The notes beneath the pieces are model-generated. The model had not been told where the DNA came from. It worked only from the letters and a program-made list of their open reading frames with translations, and did no database searches. DNA of 64,000 nt from Lachnospiraceae bacterium (GTDB lineage: Bacteria > Bacillota > Clostridia > Lachnospirales > Lachnospiraceae), in contig CAJTBF010000001.1 of the NCBI GenBank assembly GCA_910574195.1, forward strand, positions 1 through 64,000. Reading direction: 5' to 3'. This document shows, piece by piece, positions 16,347-23,975 of the stretch; position 1 is the first letter of the stretch, and each line of letters starts with the position of its first letter. A program made the translations under genes and the position numbers.

Positions 16347-17132
16347 ATGATTGATTTTCACACCCATATGTTCCCGGATAAAATTGCCGGCAAAACACTG
16401 GATTTTTTAAGTAAGCGGTGTAAAACGACTCCTTTTACGGACGGAACCGCCGCCGGACTGGAACAGTCCGCAAAAGAGGCCGGACTGGAATGTTCCGTGG
16501 TGCTTCCGGTTGTGACCAATCCGGAACAATTCGAAAGTATTAATCGGTTTGCCGGGGAGCATCGAAACGGCAGGCTTTTGTCTTTCGGAGGAATCCATCC
16601 GGACAATGAGAATTACCGGGAAAAACTTCTGGAATTGAAAAAGCGTGGATTTTCCGGAATCAAACTACATCCGGATTATCAGGATACTTTTTTCAATGAT
16701 ATCCGCTACAAACGGATTCTTGATTATGCAAGTGAACTGGGATTGATTGTGTCGGTTCATGCCGGATTTGACCCGGGCTATCCGGAATGTGTGCATTGTA
16801 CGCCGGCTATGGCAAGAGAAGTAATTGAGGAAGTACATCCGGAAAAGCTGGTGCTGGCCCATATGGGCGGATTTCAAAGATGGGATGAGGTAGAGCAGGA
16901 ACTGGTGGGAAAAAATGTCTGGTTTGATACGGCCGTTGTATTCGGGAAAATTCCGGATGAGCAATTCCTGCGTATCTGCAGAAATCACGGAACAGACCGG
17001 ATTTTATTTGCGACCGATTCCCCCTGGTCCGGGCAGAAAGAATCGGTGGAATATTTCCGGCAGATGGATTTCAGTGAAGAAGAAAAGCACCGGATTCTTT
17101 CGGAAAATGCGCGAAAACTCTTGACTTTGTAG
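16347..17132 (+). CDS. Amidohydrolase-family metal-dependent hydrolase
   Basis: A 261-residue TIM-barrel hydrolase starting MIDFHTHMFPDK, so the HxH metal motif is at residues 4-6. Further metal ligands are likely in IVSVHAGFD, LAHMGGFQRWDEV and LFATDSPWSGQ (late Asp). ATG 16347 follows AAAGGAGAGG. It resembles amidohydrolase_2 / TatD-like proteins of unknown substrate, and is a distant relative of the truncated gene at 2885. It lies between lysC and the rplU cluster; its last codons contain the -35 box of the rplU promoter. No specific reaction can be assigned. Confidence 0.85.
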   Translation: MIDFHTHMFPDKIAGKTLDFLSKRCKTTPFTDGTAAGLEQSAKEAGLECSVVLPVVTNPEQFESINRFAGEHRNGRLLSFGGIHPDNENYREKLLELKKRGFSGIKLHPDYQDTFFNDIRYKRILDYASELGLIVSVHAGFDPGYPECVHCTPAMAREVIEEVHPEKLVLAHMGGFQRWDEVEQELVGKNVWFDTAVVFGKIPDEQFLRICRNHGTDRILFATDSPWSGQKESVEYFRQMDFSEEEKHRILSENARKLLTL

Positions 17133-17149
17133 GATGCGCATGCTATATT
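17121..17149 (+). promoter_or_regulatory. Promoter of the rplU-prp-rpmA operon
   Basis: -35 TTGACT (17121-17126, inside the end of the amidohydrolase gene), 17-base spacer, -10 TATATT (17144-17149). It is a strong-looking promoter, as expected for ribosomal protein genes. Confidence 0.75.
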
Positions 17150-17156
17150 TTATGAG

Positions 17157-17237
17157 TATGCCGCACAGTGGGGTTCTAAAAGTTTTGCATCATTGCAGAC
17201 ACCGAAACTGGCGAGTAAGGATAATAGGAGGTGCTAT
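17157..17237 (+). promoter_or_regulatory. Probable L21 leader (autoregulatory RNA)
   Basis: The 80-base leader of rplU has a conserved-looking GAAACTGGCGAGTAAGGATA block just before the ribosome site AGGAGG. Firmicutes rplU genes carry the structured L21 leader thought to bind L21. Assignment is by position and general look; the fold was not computed. Confidence 0.45.
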
Positions 17238-17546
17238 ATGTACGCGATTATAGCAACAGGTGGAAAACAGTACAAAGTAGCCGAAGGCGATATCATTAAA
17301 GTGGAAAAGCTTGGTGTGGAAGCCGGAGAGACTTATACATTTGACCAGGTGCTTGCAGTCAGCGATGACAAGCTCGTTGTCGGGAATCCGACCGTGAACG
17401 GAGCCAGTGTTACCGCATCTGTGATCGGTGACGGAAAAGGAAAAAAAGTCATCGTTTACAAGTATAAGAGAAAATCCGGGTATCATAAGAAAAATGGCCA
17501 CAGACAGCAGTACACAGCGGTAAAGATTGAAAAAATCAACGCATAA
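17238..17546 (+). CDS. rplU: 50S ribosomal protein L21
   Basis: A 102-residue ribosomal protein starting [18 protein letters not shown], the universal L21 N-terminus, with [15 protein letters not shown] near the C-terminus that contacts 23S rRNA. ATG 17238 follows AGGAGG. First gene of rplU-prp-rpmA; the Prp start is 2 bases after the L21 stop. Confidence 0.98.
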   Translation: MYAIIATGGKQYKVAEGDIIKVEKLGVEAGETYTFDQVLAVSDDKLVVGNPTVNGASVTASVIGDGKGKKVIVYKYKRKSGYHKKNGHRQQYTAVKIEKINA

Positions 17547-17548
17547 AC

Positions 17549-17881
17549 ATGATACGGGTAACTATTTATATGGAAGAGCATCAAGTGTGTCGGGGATTTG
17601 ATCTGGAAGGCCACGCTGGTTTTTCGGAATCCGGTACAGATATTGTATGTGCCGCTGCATCCATGCTGGTGATTAATACACTGAATGCATTGGAGCGTTA
17701 TACGGCGGATGAGACAAGCTGTGTCACGGCGGAAGAGGAGGGACAGATTTTGTTCCGCTTTTTAAAAAGTCCTTCACATGATGCCGAACTGTTGGTAAAG
17801 ACGATGATTCTTGGACTGGAGAGTCTGGAAGACAACAGGGAATACGAACCATATATCGATATTATTTTTAAGGAGGTGTAA
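17549..17881 (+). CDS. prp: Ribosomal-processing cysteine protease Prp (YsxB)
   Basis: A 110-residue cysteine protease that in Firmicutes removes the N-terminal extension of ribosomal protein L27. The catalytic His is in [10 protein letters not shown] and the catalytic Cys in [10 protein letters not shown], separated by the usual short loop. It sits between rplU and rpmA with 2- and 5-base gaps, the standard arrangement. Its substrate site is visible in the next gene ([11 protein letters not shown]), which supports the function directly. Confidence 0.95.
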   Translation: MIRVTIYMEEHQVCRGFDLEGHAGFSESGTDIVCAAASMLVINTLNALERYTADETSCVTAEEEGQILFRFLKSPSHDAELLVKTMILGLESLEDNREYEPYIDIIFKEV

Positions 17882-17886
17882 GAGTC

Positions 17887-18171
17887 ATGATGAATATGAA
17901 CCTTCAGTTTTTTGCTCATAAAAAGGGAGTTGGTTCTACCAGGAACGGACGGGATTCCGAGTCCAAAAGATTGGGAGCCAAGAGAGCGGACGGCCAGTTT
18001 GTAAAGGCAGGCAATATCCTGTACAGACAGCGTGGAACAAAGATTCATCCGGGTGTGAATGTAGGCCGTGGCGGAGATGATACATTGTTTGCAACGGCAG
18101 ACGGTATCGTGCGCTTTGAGAGAAAAGGAAGAGATAAGAAGCAGGTTTCAATCTATCCGGTAGCGGAATAG
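17887..18171 (+). CDS. rpmA: 50S ribosomal protein L27 (with cleavable N-terminus)
   Basis: A 94-residue pre-protein. The N-terminus [14 protein letters not shown] carries the Prp cleavage site (expected between FF and AHKKG), so mature L27 would begin at Ala, close to the peptidyl-transferase centre. The body ([37 protein letters not shown]) is typical. ATG 17887 follows GGAGGTG; ATGs at 17890 and 17896 are alternatives. A strong terminator follows 55 bases downstream. Confidence 0.97.
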   Translation: MMNMNLQFFAHKKGVGSTRNGRDSESKRLGAKRADGQFVKAGNILYRQRGTKIHPGVNVGRGGDDTLFATADGIVRFERKGRDKKQVSIYPVAE

Positions 18172-18225
18172 TCAGTTGTTCTATGGAAAGGCTGCGATTG
18201 AAAGCTTCCGGGATGCTATGACATG

Positions 18226-18256
18226 AAAGGCAGGAATGAACTTCCTGCCTTTTTTT
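18226..18256 (+). terminator. Rho-independent terminator of rplU-prp-rpmA
   Basis: AAAGGCAGGAA (18226-18236) and TTCCTGCCTTT (18242-18252) form an 11-bp perfect stem with a 5-base loop and run into a T tract. Confidence 0.92.
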
Positions 18257-18280
18257 CACAATCCTCTTTGTAATTGATGT

Positions 18281-18410
18281 AATATACAAAGAAAAGCAGT
18301 CCATAGCAGATTTTCTGTATACGATAATGTGCAAAGAAGCGGTCGGTGTCAGTTTTTTATATGCCATAATATGCAGAACTGTCGATCGTAGGTTTTCTGT
18401 ATAGAGTAAG
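18281..18410. repeat. Three tandem imperfect hairpin repeats (about 43 bp each)
   Basis: Units at 18281-18325, 18326-18367 and 18368-18410 each start like AATATRCA and end with TTTTCTGTATA or TTTTTATATGCC, so the ends pair (TATACA with TGTATA, GAAAA with TTTTC). Two more copies lie at 22093-22180 beside lexA. They fill the gap between the rpmA terminator and obgE. Apart from these repeats nothing else is seen in this gap. Confidence 0.65.
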
Positions 18411-18470
18411 ACTATAAAAGCGAGATGGTACGTAGAGAATTTCAGGATTGACAGGAGAGAGGAAACATAA

Positions 18471-19763
18471 ATGTTTGCAGACAGAGCAAAAATTTGGATT
18501 CGCTCCGGTAACGGCGGGAACGGACATTGCAGTTTTCGAAGGGAATTGTATGTGGCAAACGGCGGACCGGACGGCGGCGACGGTGGAAAAGGCGGCGATC
18601 TGATCTTTGAAGTAGACGAGGGACTCAATACCCTTGTGGATTTCCGGCACAAAAGAAAGTTTTCGGCAGAAGACGGAGAAGAAGGACAAAAGCGGCGGTG
18701 TCATGGAAAATCCGGAAAGGATCTGATTTTGAAAGTTCCGGAGGGGACTGTCGTCAAGGAAGCAAATACCGGAAAAGTCATTGCGGATATGTCCGGGGAA
18801 AATCGGCGGCAGATTGTGCTGAAAGGCGGAAAAGGCGGCCTGGGGAATCAGCATTTTGCCACGGCGACCATGCAGGTTCCCAAATATGCGCAGCCGGGAC
18901 AGCCGGCCATGGAACTGGAAGTCATCCTGGAGTTAAAAGTGATTGCTGATGTGGGATTAGTAGGATTCCCCAATGTAGGGAAGTCCACACTGTTATCCAG
19001 AGTAACTAATGCAGAGCCCAAGATTGCAAATTACCATTTTACCACGCTGAATCCGAATTTGGGAGTAGTAGATCTTCCGGATGGGAAAGGGTTTGTTATG
19101 GCTGATATTCCCGGATTGATTGAAGGCGCCTCTCAGGGAGTGGGCCTGGGGCATGAATTTCTCCGTCATATCGAGCGAACAAAAATGTTGATTCATGTTG
19201 TGGATGCCGCAGGAACGGAAGGCCGTGATCCTGTGGAGGATATTCATAAAATCAATCAGGAACTGGAGGCGTATAATCCGGAGCTTGCAAGGCGTGCACA
19301 GGTGATCGCGGCCAATAAGACAGATTTGATCTACTCTGGCGGGGAAGATCCGTTGGAGCGTCTCCGGGCAGAATTTGAACCGAAAGGAATTCGAGTATTT
19401 CCTGTTTCCGGTGTATCTGGTCAGGGAATTCGGGAAATGCTTTATTATATAGCAGATCGGCTTGGAAAGATGGACACAAAAACGACGGTTTTTGAACAGG
19501 AATATTTTCCGGAAGAGGAATTGATTTATGAACAGCTCCCTTATACGGTAGAAATTGAGGATGGAATGTATGTCCTGGAAGGGCCAAAGATTGAGAAGAT
19601 GCTTGGATATACGAATCTGGATTCAGAAAAAGGGTTTGCATTTTTTCAGCGTTTTTTGAAGAATACCGGTATTCTGGAAGAACTGGAAGCCGCCGGAATT
19701 CAGGAGGGCGATACAGTAAAAATGTATGGTCTGCAGTTTGAGTATTTGAAGAGTGAGTATTAG
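18471..19763 (+). CDS. obgE: GTPase ObgE/CgtA
   Basis: A 430-residue GTPase for 50S subunit maturation and stress control. The glycine-rich Obg domain (about 1-158, with GGPDGGDGGKGGD) is followed by the G domain: Walker A GFPNVGKSTLL, switch I region NYHFTTLNPNLGVV, DIPGLIEGA, NKTD, and a C-terminal OCT domain (about 345-430, YTVEIEDGMYVLEGPKIEKML). The ribosome site AGGAAA precedes ATG 18471. It is followed by yhbY and nadD on the same strand, all in ribosome assembly and NAD metabolism. Confidence 0.97.
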   Translation: MFADRAKIWIRSGNGGNGHCSFRRELYVANGGPDGGDGGKGGDLIFEVDEGLNTLVDFRHKRKFSAEDGEEGQKRRCHGKSGKDLILKVPEGTVVKEANTGKVIADMSGENRRQIVLKGGKGGLGNQHFATATMQVPKYAQPGQPAMELEVILELKVIADVGLVGFPNVGKSTLLSRVTNAEPKIANYHFTTLNPNLGVVDLPDGKGFVMADIPGLIEGASQGVGLGHEFLRHIERTKMLIHVVDAAGTEGRDPVEDIHKINQELEAYNPELARRAQVIAANKTDLIYSGGEDPLERLRAEFEPKGIRVFPVSGVSGQGIREMLYYIADRLGKMDTKTTVFEQEYFPEEELIYEQLPYTVEIEDGMYVLEGPKIEKMLGYTNLDSEKGFAFFQRFLKNTGILEELEAAGIQEGDTVKMYGLQFEYLKSEY

Positions 19764-19864
19764 AAATTTTGTCTGCATCCATGTTGCAGACAGCAAGGTA
19801 TTGTAAAACAGGGATGAGGAAAGGGACTCCTGCCGAAAGCAGGGAGGACAGGAGAGAAGAACGT

Positions 19865-20155
19865 ATGACAACGAAACAAAGAGCATATTTAAAAAGTCTT
19901 GCAATGACTATGGATCCGATCTTTCAGATTGGAAAATCCAGTATGACGCCCGGCCTGACAGAGGCAATTGCGGAAGCGCTGGAAGCAAGAGAGCTGATCA
20001 AAATCAGCGTGCTGAAGAATTGTGCGGACGATCCGCGGGAACTTGCCGAACTGGTAGCGGAACGTACCAGATCTCAGGTGGTACAGGTAATTGGGAAAAA
20101 GATTGTTCTTTATAAAGAGGGGAAAAAAGAAAAAAAGAAAATTATATTGCCGTAG
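19865..20155 (+). CDS. yhbY: YhbY/CRM-domain RNA-binding protein
   Basis: A 96-residue CRM-domain protein that associates with pre-50S particles. ATG 19865 is chosen because MTTKQRAYLKSLAMTMDPIFQIGKSSMTPG is the family N-terminus; the open frame extends upstream but has no site there. The KNCADDPRELAELVAERTRSQVVQVIGKKIVLYKE segment completes the CRM fold. The Lys-rich C-terminal tail (GKKEKKKIILP) is normal. It lies 8 bases before nadD. Confidence 0.93.
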   Translation: MTTKQRAYLKSLAMTMDPIFQIGKSSMTPGLTEAIAEALEARELIKISVLKNCADDPRELAELVAERTRSQVVQVIGKKIVLYKEGKKEKKKIILP

Positions 20156-20163
20156 GTGGGAAA

Positions 20164-20772
20164 ATGAAAATTGGTATTATGGGTGGAACATTTGATCCGA
20201 TTCATATCGGACATCTTTTGTTAGGAGAATTTGCATATGAGGATTTTGGATTGGATGAGATATGGTATCTGCCAAACGGAAATCCGCCGCATAAGCAGGA
20301 ATCTGAGGACGAGGATGCATTGAAACATCGGGTAGAGATGGTACGTCTTGCCATCGAGGGGCCGAAACATTTTCAGTTGTGTCTGCATGAAGCAAAGGAG
20401 ACCGTGCATTCCTATACTTACAAAACGATGCGGGAATTAAATGCATTGTATCCGGAACATGAATTCTATTTCATTTTGGGGGCAGATTCCCTTTTTTCCA
20501 TAGAAGAATGGAGATATTTCCGGGAAATATTTTCCACATGCACGATTTTGGCCGCAATGCGTGATGATAAGGATGTAGAGGACATGGAAAAGCAGATCTC
20601 CTGCCTGGAATCTAAATATGGTGCCAAAATTTGTCTGCTGCGTGCGCCCTTGCTGGAAATTTCTTCCACAACGATTCGGGAACGGGTGGCAGAGGGACGC
20701 AGCATACGTTATATGGTACCGGATACCGTTGCAGCATATATCAAAGAGCACCATTTATATACCGTAACGTAG
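20164..20772 (+). CDS. nadD: Nicotinate-nucleotide adenylyltransferase
   Basis: A 202-residue enzyme joining nicotinate mononucleotide and ATP to deamido-NAD. Nucleotidyltransferase motifs: GGTFDPIHIGHL at the N-terminus, the FILGADSLFSIEEW segment and ISSTTIRERVAEG near the C-terminus. ATG 20164 sits 8 bases after yhbY. Downstream lies a 157-base GC-rich gap and then yqeK. Confidence 0.96.
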   Translation: MKIGIMGGTFDPIHIGHLLLGEFAYEDFGLDEIWYLPNGNPPHKQESEDEDALKHRVEMVRLAIEGPKHFQLCLHEAKETVHSYTYKTMRELNALYPEHEFYFILGADSLFSIEEWRYFREIFSTCTILAAMRDDKDVEDMEKQISCLESKYGAKICLLRAPLLEISSTTIRERVAEGRSIRYMVPDTVAAYIKEHHLYTVT

Positions 20773-20780
20773 CCTGTCCA

Positions 20781-20905
20781 CCCATTTCATGGTTGCTGTT
20801 CACTGCAGCCCTTTGCTGAAAGCAATTTTAAATGGGCCGGCGGCCGGGACCGGATATGCCGGCAGGGCGGCATGAACCATAACGATTCATGTGGATGGTT
20901 TCCAG
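20781..20905. other. GC-rich structured intergenic element sharing an end with 47.7 kb
   Basis: The gap between nadD and yqeK contains GCCGGC-type inverted repeats and ends with GAACCATAACGATTC. The reverse complement AATCGTTATGGTTC occurs at 47.7 kb beside miaA, where CCCACTTAAAGTTGCTTTT (minus strand) also resembles GAAAGCAATTTTAAATGGG here in inverted order. It may be a repeat or a small RNA; function unknown. Confidence 0.35.
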
Positions 20906-20929
20906 GAATCGGCAGAGGAGAGTGAAAAT

Positions 20930-21559
20930 ATGGCGGATTTGGAAAAGATACAAAAAAAGCTGAAAAAAAAGCTGGATGCAAATCGTTACCGGCATACATT
21001 AGGTGTTATGTATACGGCCGGCGCACTTGCCATGCGTTACCAGGAAAACCTGGAGGATGCATTGACAGCGGGACTCTTGCATGACTGCGGAAAATATGGT
21101 TCCGTGAAAGATCAAATTCGGTTGTGTCGGAAAAATAAGCTGGAATTAAGTGCGGAAGAGTTGAAAATTCCGGCTTTGATTCATGCAAAATTGGGAGCAC
21201 GTCTGGCACAGAAAAAATATCATATTGAAGATCAAAGAATTTTGGACGCCATCCGATATCATACCACGGGAAGACCGGAGATGTCCATATTGGACAAGAT
21301 CATCTATCTGGCAGATTACATCGAACCGCACCGAAAGATGATACCGGGGTTATCCGAAATTCGGAGACTATCTTATATTGATCTTGATCAGGCTGTGTGT
21401 AATTGTGCCGACGCCACATTAAGATATTTGCAGAAAGCCGGACGTTTTGTGGATCCAATGACGCAGGAGACTTATGCATATTACCGAAAACAGCAGTTTC
21501 AAAAAGAAGAGAATAAAGACAAATTCGAAGTTCCAACAAACGTAAAAGACATATGTTAA
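20930..21559 (+). CDS. yqeK: HD-domain phosphohydrolase YqeK (Ap4A hydrolase family)
   Basis: A 209-residue HD-domain protein; the family hydrolyses diadenosine tetraphosphate symmetrically. ATG 20930 follows AGAGGAGAG. Metal ligands: His in RYRHTLGVM, the HD pair in LLHDCGKYG, His in IHAKLGARLA, and the RYHTTGRPEMSILDKIIYLADYIEPHR segment. Followed after 15 bases by rsfS, the usual nadD-yqeK-rsfS order of Firmicutes. Confidence 0.93.
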   Translation: MADLEKIQKKLKKKLDANRYRHTLGVMYTAGALAMRYQENLEDALTAGLLHDCGKYGSVKDQIRLCRKNKLELSAEELKIPALIHAKLGARLAQKKYHIEDQRILDAIRYHTTGRPEMSILDKIIYLADYIEPHRKMIPGLSEIRRLSYIDLDQAVCNCADATLRYLQKAGRFVDPMTQETYAYYRKQQFQKEENKDKFEVPTNVKDIC

Positions 21560-21574
21560 GAAGGAGGAGCGATT

Positions 21575-21925
21575 ATGGACCAATCAAAAGAAATGGCGCG
21601 GATTGCGTATCAGGCACTGGAAGATAAAAAGGGGGAAAATATTAAAATTATCGATATTGCAGGGATTTCTGTCCTGGCAGATTATTTCCTGATTGCAAGC
21701 GGATCCAACGAAAGTCAGATTCGTGCGATGGTAGATAATGTGGAAGAGGAACTGGGGAAATCCGGGTATTCTGTAAAACAGAGAGAGGGCTATAACACCG
21801 GAAACTGGGTACTGCTGGATTTTGGAGATATTATCGTGCATATATTTGACAGGGAAAATCGCCTGTTTTATGATCTGGAAAGAATCTGGGGAGACGGGAA
21901 AACCATAGAAATTGACGCACTGTAA
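21575..21925 (+). CDS. rsfS: Ribosome silencing factor RsfS
   Basis: A 116-residue protein that binds L14 and blocks subunit joining under nutrient limitation. Typical segments: YQALEDKKGENIKIIDI, DYFLIASGSNESQIRAMVDNVEEEL and NWVLLDFGDIIVHIFDRENRLFYDLERIW. ATG 21575 follows AAGGAGGAG. It ends the obgE-to-rsfS run and converges on lexA across a terminator and a repeat pair. Confidence 0.96.
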   Translation: MDQSKEMARIAYQALEDKKGENIKIIDIAGISVLADYFLIASGSNESQIRAMVDNVEEELGKSGYSVKQREGYNTGNWVLLDFGDIIVHIFDRENRLFYDLERIWGDGKTIEIDAL

Positions 21926-22035
21926 AGCTTCACGGAACATAGTTACGATCGAATGCCTCCACAATCCTGTGTGGGGAATCTGCTACGCTCGTCCTCGTGT
22001 GTCAGAATGAATTTTAGAATCGATTTGGAAAAAGG

Positions 22036-22085
22036 ACTGCTTTTACTTCTGGAAATACCAGAAGCAAAAGCAGTTTTGCTTTTTC
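22036..22085 (+). terminator. Terminator downstream of rsfS
   Basis: A 17-bp stem with one mismatch (22036-22052 with 22058-22074), starting ACTGCTTTT, has an AAATA loop and is followed by a T-rich stretch. It faces lexA and may act in both directions. Confidence 0.75.
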
Positions 22086-22092
22086 TATGTAT

Positions 22093-22180
22093 CAGTATGT
22101 GGAAAACTCGCCGATGACAGGTTTTCTATATGCCATGGTATGCGGAAAAGCCGCCAGTGGCGGGTTTTCTGTATTATGAG
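22093..22180. repeat. Two tandem copies of the 44-bp hairpin repeat beside lexA
   Basis: Units at 22093-22136 and 22137-22180 match those at 18281-18410. The second has a clear stem: AAAAGCCGCC pairs with GGCGGGTTTT. Its end covers the lexA stop codon (22174-22176), so the repeat reaches into the gene. Confidence 0.65.
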
Positions 22181-22791
22181 AAAAAGCGAAATACTCCAAT
22201 TACCTTTCCGAGAATCAGCACTTGTTCCACAATGATGGGATCCATGAAATCATTTTCCGGCTGCAGACGAATAAAACCTTCTTCTCTGTAAAAAGTCTTC
22301 ACGGTTGCACCGTCCTCAATCAAAGCAACCACCATCTCTCCGTTCTCCGCCGTATTCTGCTCCTGCACCAGTACATAGTCCCCATTCAGAATCCCAGCAT
22401 TCACCATACTTTCTCCATAGACTTCCAAAAGGAACGTCTGCTTGTTGGGAAGCAGCTCCATCGGAACCGGAAAGTAATTCTCAATATTCTCCTGTGCGAG
22501 AAGAGGCTCTCCCGCTGCAACACGTCCGATAATCGGTACATTCACCACTTCACGACGGGTAAGATTAAACGTATCATCCAAAATCTCGATGGCACGGGGC
22601 TTCGTCGGATCCCGGTGAATATACCCGTTCTTTTCCAGCGTCTCAAGGTGAGAATGAACAGAAGAAGTAGACTTTAACTGCACCGCTTCACAGATCTCAC
22701 GTACGGAAGGCGGAAATCCACGTTCCAGAATCTGCGCTTTAATATATTCCAGAATTTCTTTTTGCTTTTTACTGATCTTTCCCTGCGACAT
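22174..22791 (-). CDS. lexA: SOS repressor LexA
   Basis: A 205-residue repressor of the DNA-damage response. The N-terminal winged helix has FPPSVREICEAVQLKSTSSVHSHLETLEKNGYI. The self-cleavage Ala-Gly is in GRVAAGEPL, the catalytic Ser in YGESMVNAGI and the Lys in EDGATVKTF. It is convergent with rsfS and divergent from a LysM-type division inhibitor. Two candidate LexA boxes lie between the genes, one about 10 bases above the lexA -35 and one inside the divergent promoter, which is consistent with autoregulation. Confidence 0.97.
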   Translation of the reverse strand: MSQGKISKKQKEILEYIKAQILERGFPPSVREICEAVQLKSTSSVHSHLETLEKNGYIHRDPTKPRAIEILDDTFNLTRREVVNVPIIGRVAAGEPLLAQENIENYFPVPMELLPNKQTFLLEVYGESMVNAGILNGDYVLVQEQNTAENGEMVVALIEDGATVKTFYREEGFIRLQPENDFMDPIIVEQVLILGKVIGVFRFFS

Positions 22792-22840
22792 ATAAACGAC
22801 CTCCTGCCTTATGAATTTGTCCGACTATAATTTTAATATT

Positions 22841-22869
22841 ATCTTATCACACTTGAAAGAAAAGTGCAA
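22841..22869 (-). promoter_or_regulatory. lexA promoter
   Basis: Minus strand: -35 TTGCAC (22869-22864), 17-base spacer, -10 TAAGAT (22846-22841). Confidence 0.65.
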
Positions 22870-22879
22870 ACATTTGTTA

Positions 22880-22893
22880 CGAAAATATGTTCG
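22880..22893. promoter_or_regulatory. LexA (SOS) box 1
   Basis: CGAAAATATGTTCG differs at one position from the Bacillus-type consensus CGAAC-N4-GTTCG. It lies just upstream of the lexA -35. Confidence 0.75.
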
Positions 22894-22912
22894 AAAATTT
22901 TCGCGATTCGTA

Positions 22913-22941
22913 TTGACAAACGAATGTTCTGATGCTATACT
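22913..22941 (+). promoter_or_regulatory. SOS-controlled promoter of the YneA-like gene with LexA box 2
   Basis: -35 TTGACA (22913-22918), 17-base spacer, -10 TATACT (22936-22941). A second LexA-like site, CAAACGAATGTTCT (22917-22930), with two mismatches to the consensus, fills the spacer, so bound LexA would cover the promoter. Confidence 0.75.
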
Positions 22942-23021
22942 TTAGAAAAAGATACAGAACAGTTGTTTGGAATATTCAAAGCTTTTCTAAGAAGTATACG
23001 GGAAAGATATAAGGGGAGAGT

Positions 23022-23531
23022 ATGATGAGGGGAGAACGATCATTACAGTCAAGAGGTGGTAGGTATGCATCTGATAAAAGGAGAGGGATGCAGGGATACG
23101 AGATGGGGAAAGACTATATTTTAAGAAAGAGGAAGAAGAAAAAGCAGAGCAGAAGAGTTTTGCAGTCTTTTAGAAAGAGATTGTCCAGGGTGCGGCCAAA
23201 ACGGAAGATGAGATACAAAAGAGGAAAAAGTGCCATTCCTCTGATACTTATAGCTGCCGTTCTTATAGCCTTCCTTTTTAGTAAAAGCATGTCCTCGGCA
23301 CAGGAATCTTCGGAGCAGAGGTCCGTGGTTCCGCAACGCTATTATAAAAGTATTACAGTGAAGAATGGGGATACATTATGGGAGATTGCAGAAAGATATC
23401 TTCCGGAAGACTATGAATCTCTGGAGGAATATATCTATACTTTGATGCGTGTGAATAATTTACGGGATAGTAGAATAAATGCGGGACAGCAGATTATTAT
23501 TGTATACAATAATACAAATATGGAGATATAA
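23022..23531 (+). CDS. yneA: LysM-domain, YneA-like SOS cell-division inhibitor
   Basis: A 169-residue protein with a very basic cytoplasmic N-terminus (about 1-70), a membrane segment (GKSAIPLILIAAVLIAFLF, about 70-88) and an extracellular LysM domain (VKNGDTLWEIAERYL to INAGQQIIIVY) that would bind peptidoglycan. In B. subtilis yneA is divergent from lexA and its product blocks division after DNA damage; the same arrangement, a LexA box in the promoter and the same domain order support that role here. The basic N-terminus is longer than in YneA (about 100 residues in all), so later starts are possible. The symbol is by analogy. Confidence 0.75.
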   Translation: MMRGERSLQSRGGRYASDKRRGMQGYEMGKDYILRKRKKKKQSRRVLQSFRKRLSRVRPKRKMRYKRGKSAIPLILIAAVLIAFLFSKSMSSAQESSEQRSVVPQRYYKSITVKNGDTLWEIAERYLPEDYESLEEYIYTLMRVNNLRDSRINAGQQIIIVYNNTNMEI

Positions 23532-23905
23532 AAATATGTCTCGCAACTTCCTGCATAATTGCATATACAATTATTACATACGTGTATACGATGCAGAAAA
23601 TTCTCTTACTATAGCTCTTTGAGAATCCCTCCGAATATTTTATCGATCTTTCAGAGAAGGATATTCAGGAAATTGAAAAAGAATTGCTTCAAACAATCTA
23701 ATATCTGTCGGCAAACAGGCTCAAAAGAAAGAATATATGAAAACCCCGGTTGTGAATAGATACAATCGGGGTTATTCACATGGCGGATACAGTGAAGGAA
23801 TCAGAATTGATAGGGAAAGTACAGTATCTGGAAGCGGTCTGTATTTGTAAATTAAATAAAGCTTCCAGATATCTATACGACAAATACCAATTTTTCCAAA
23901 AGATA
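23532..23905. other. Gene-free gap with possible coding remnant and hairpin
   Basis: A 28-codon open stretch ending in TAA at about 23700 reads ENPSEYFIDLSEKDIQEIEK in part and looks protein-like, but is preceded in frame by TAG; it may be the tail of a lost gene. A 12-bp stem with one mismatch (23742-23753 with 23762-23773) has an 8-base loop and a short T-run on its minus-strand side. No complete gene is visible. Confidence 0.4.
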
Positions 23906-23934
23906 TAGACAAAAGATACAGGATATGTTATAAT
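23906..23934 (+). promoter_or_regulatory. Promoter of the tyrosine recombinase gene
   Basis: -35 TAGACA (23906-23911), 17-base spacer, -10 TATAAT (23929-23934), 41 bases before the start codon. Confidence 0.65.
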
Positions 23935-23975
23935 TCTTCTAAAAATATGTATAAATAAGGGGGATTTTCTATTTT

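Noticed and set aside
18281-18410. CRISPR-like array
   Set aside because: Units are imperfect palindromes joined directly without unique spacers, only three copies, and no cas genes are present.
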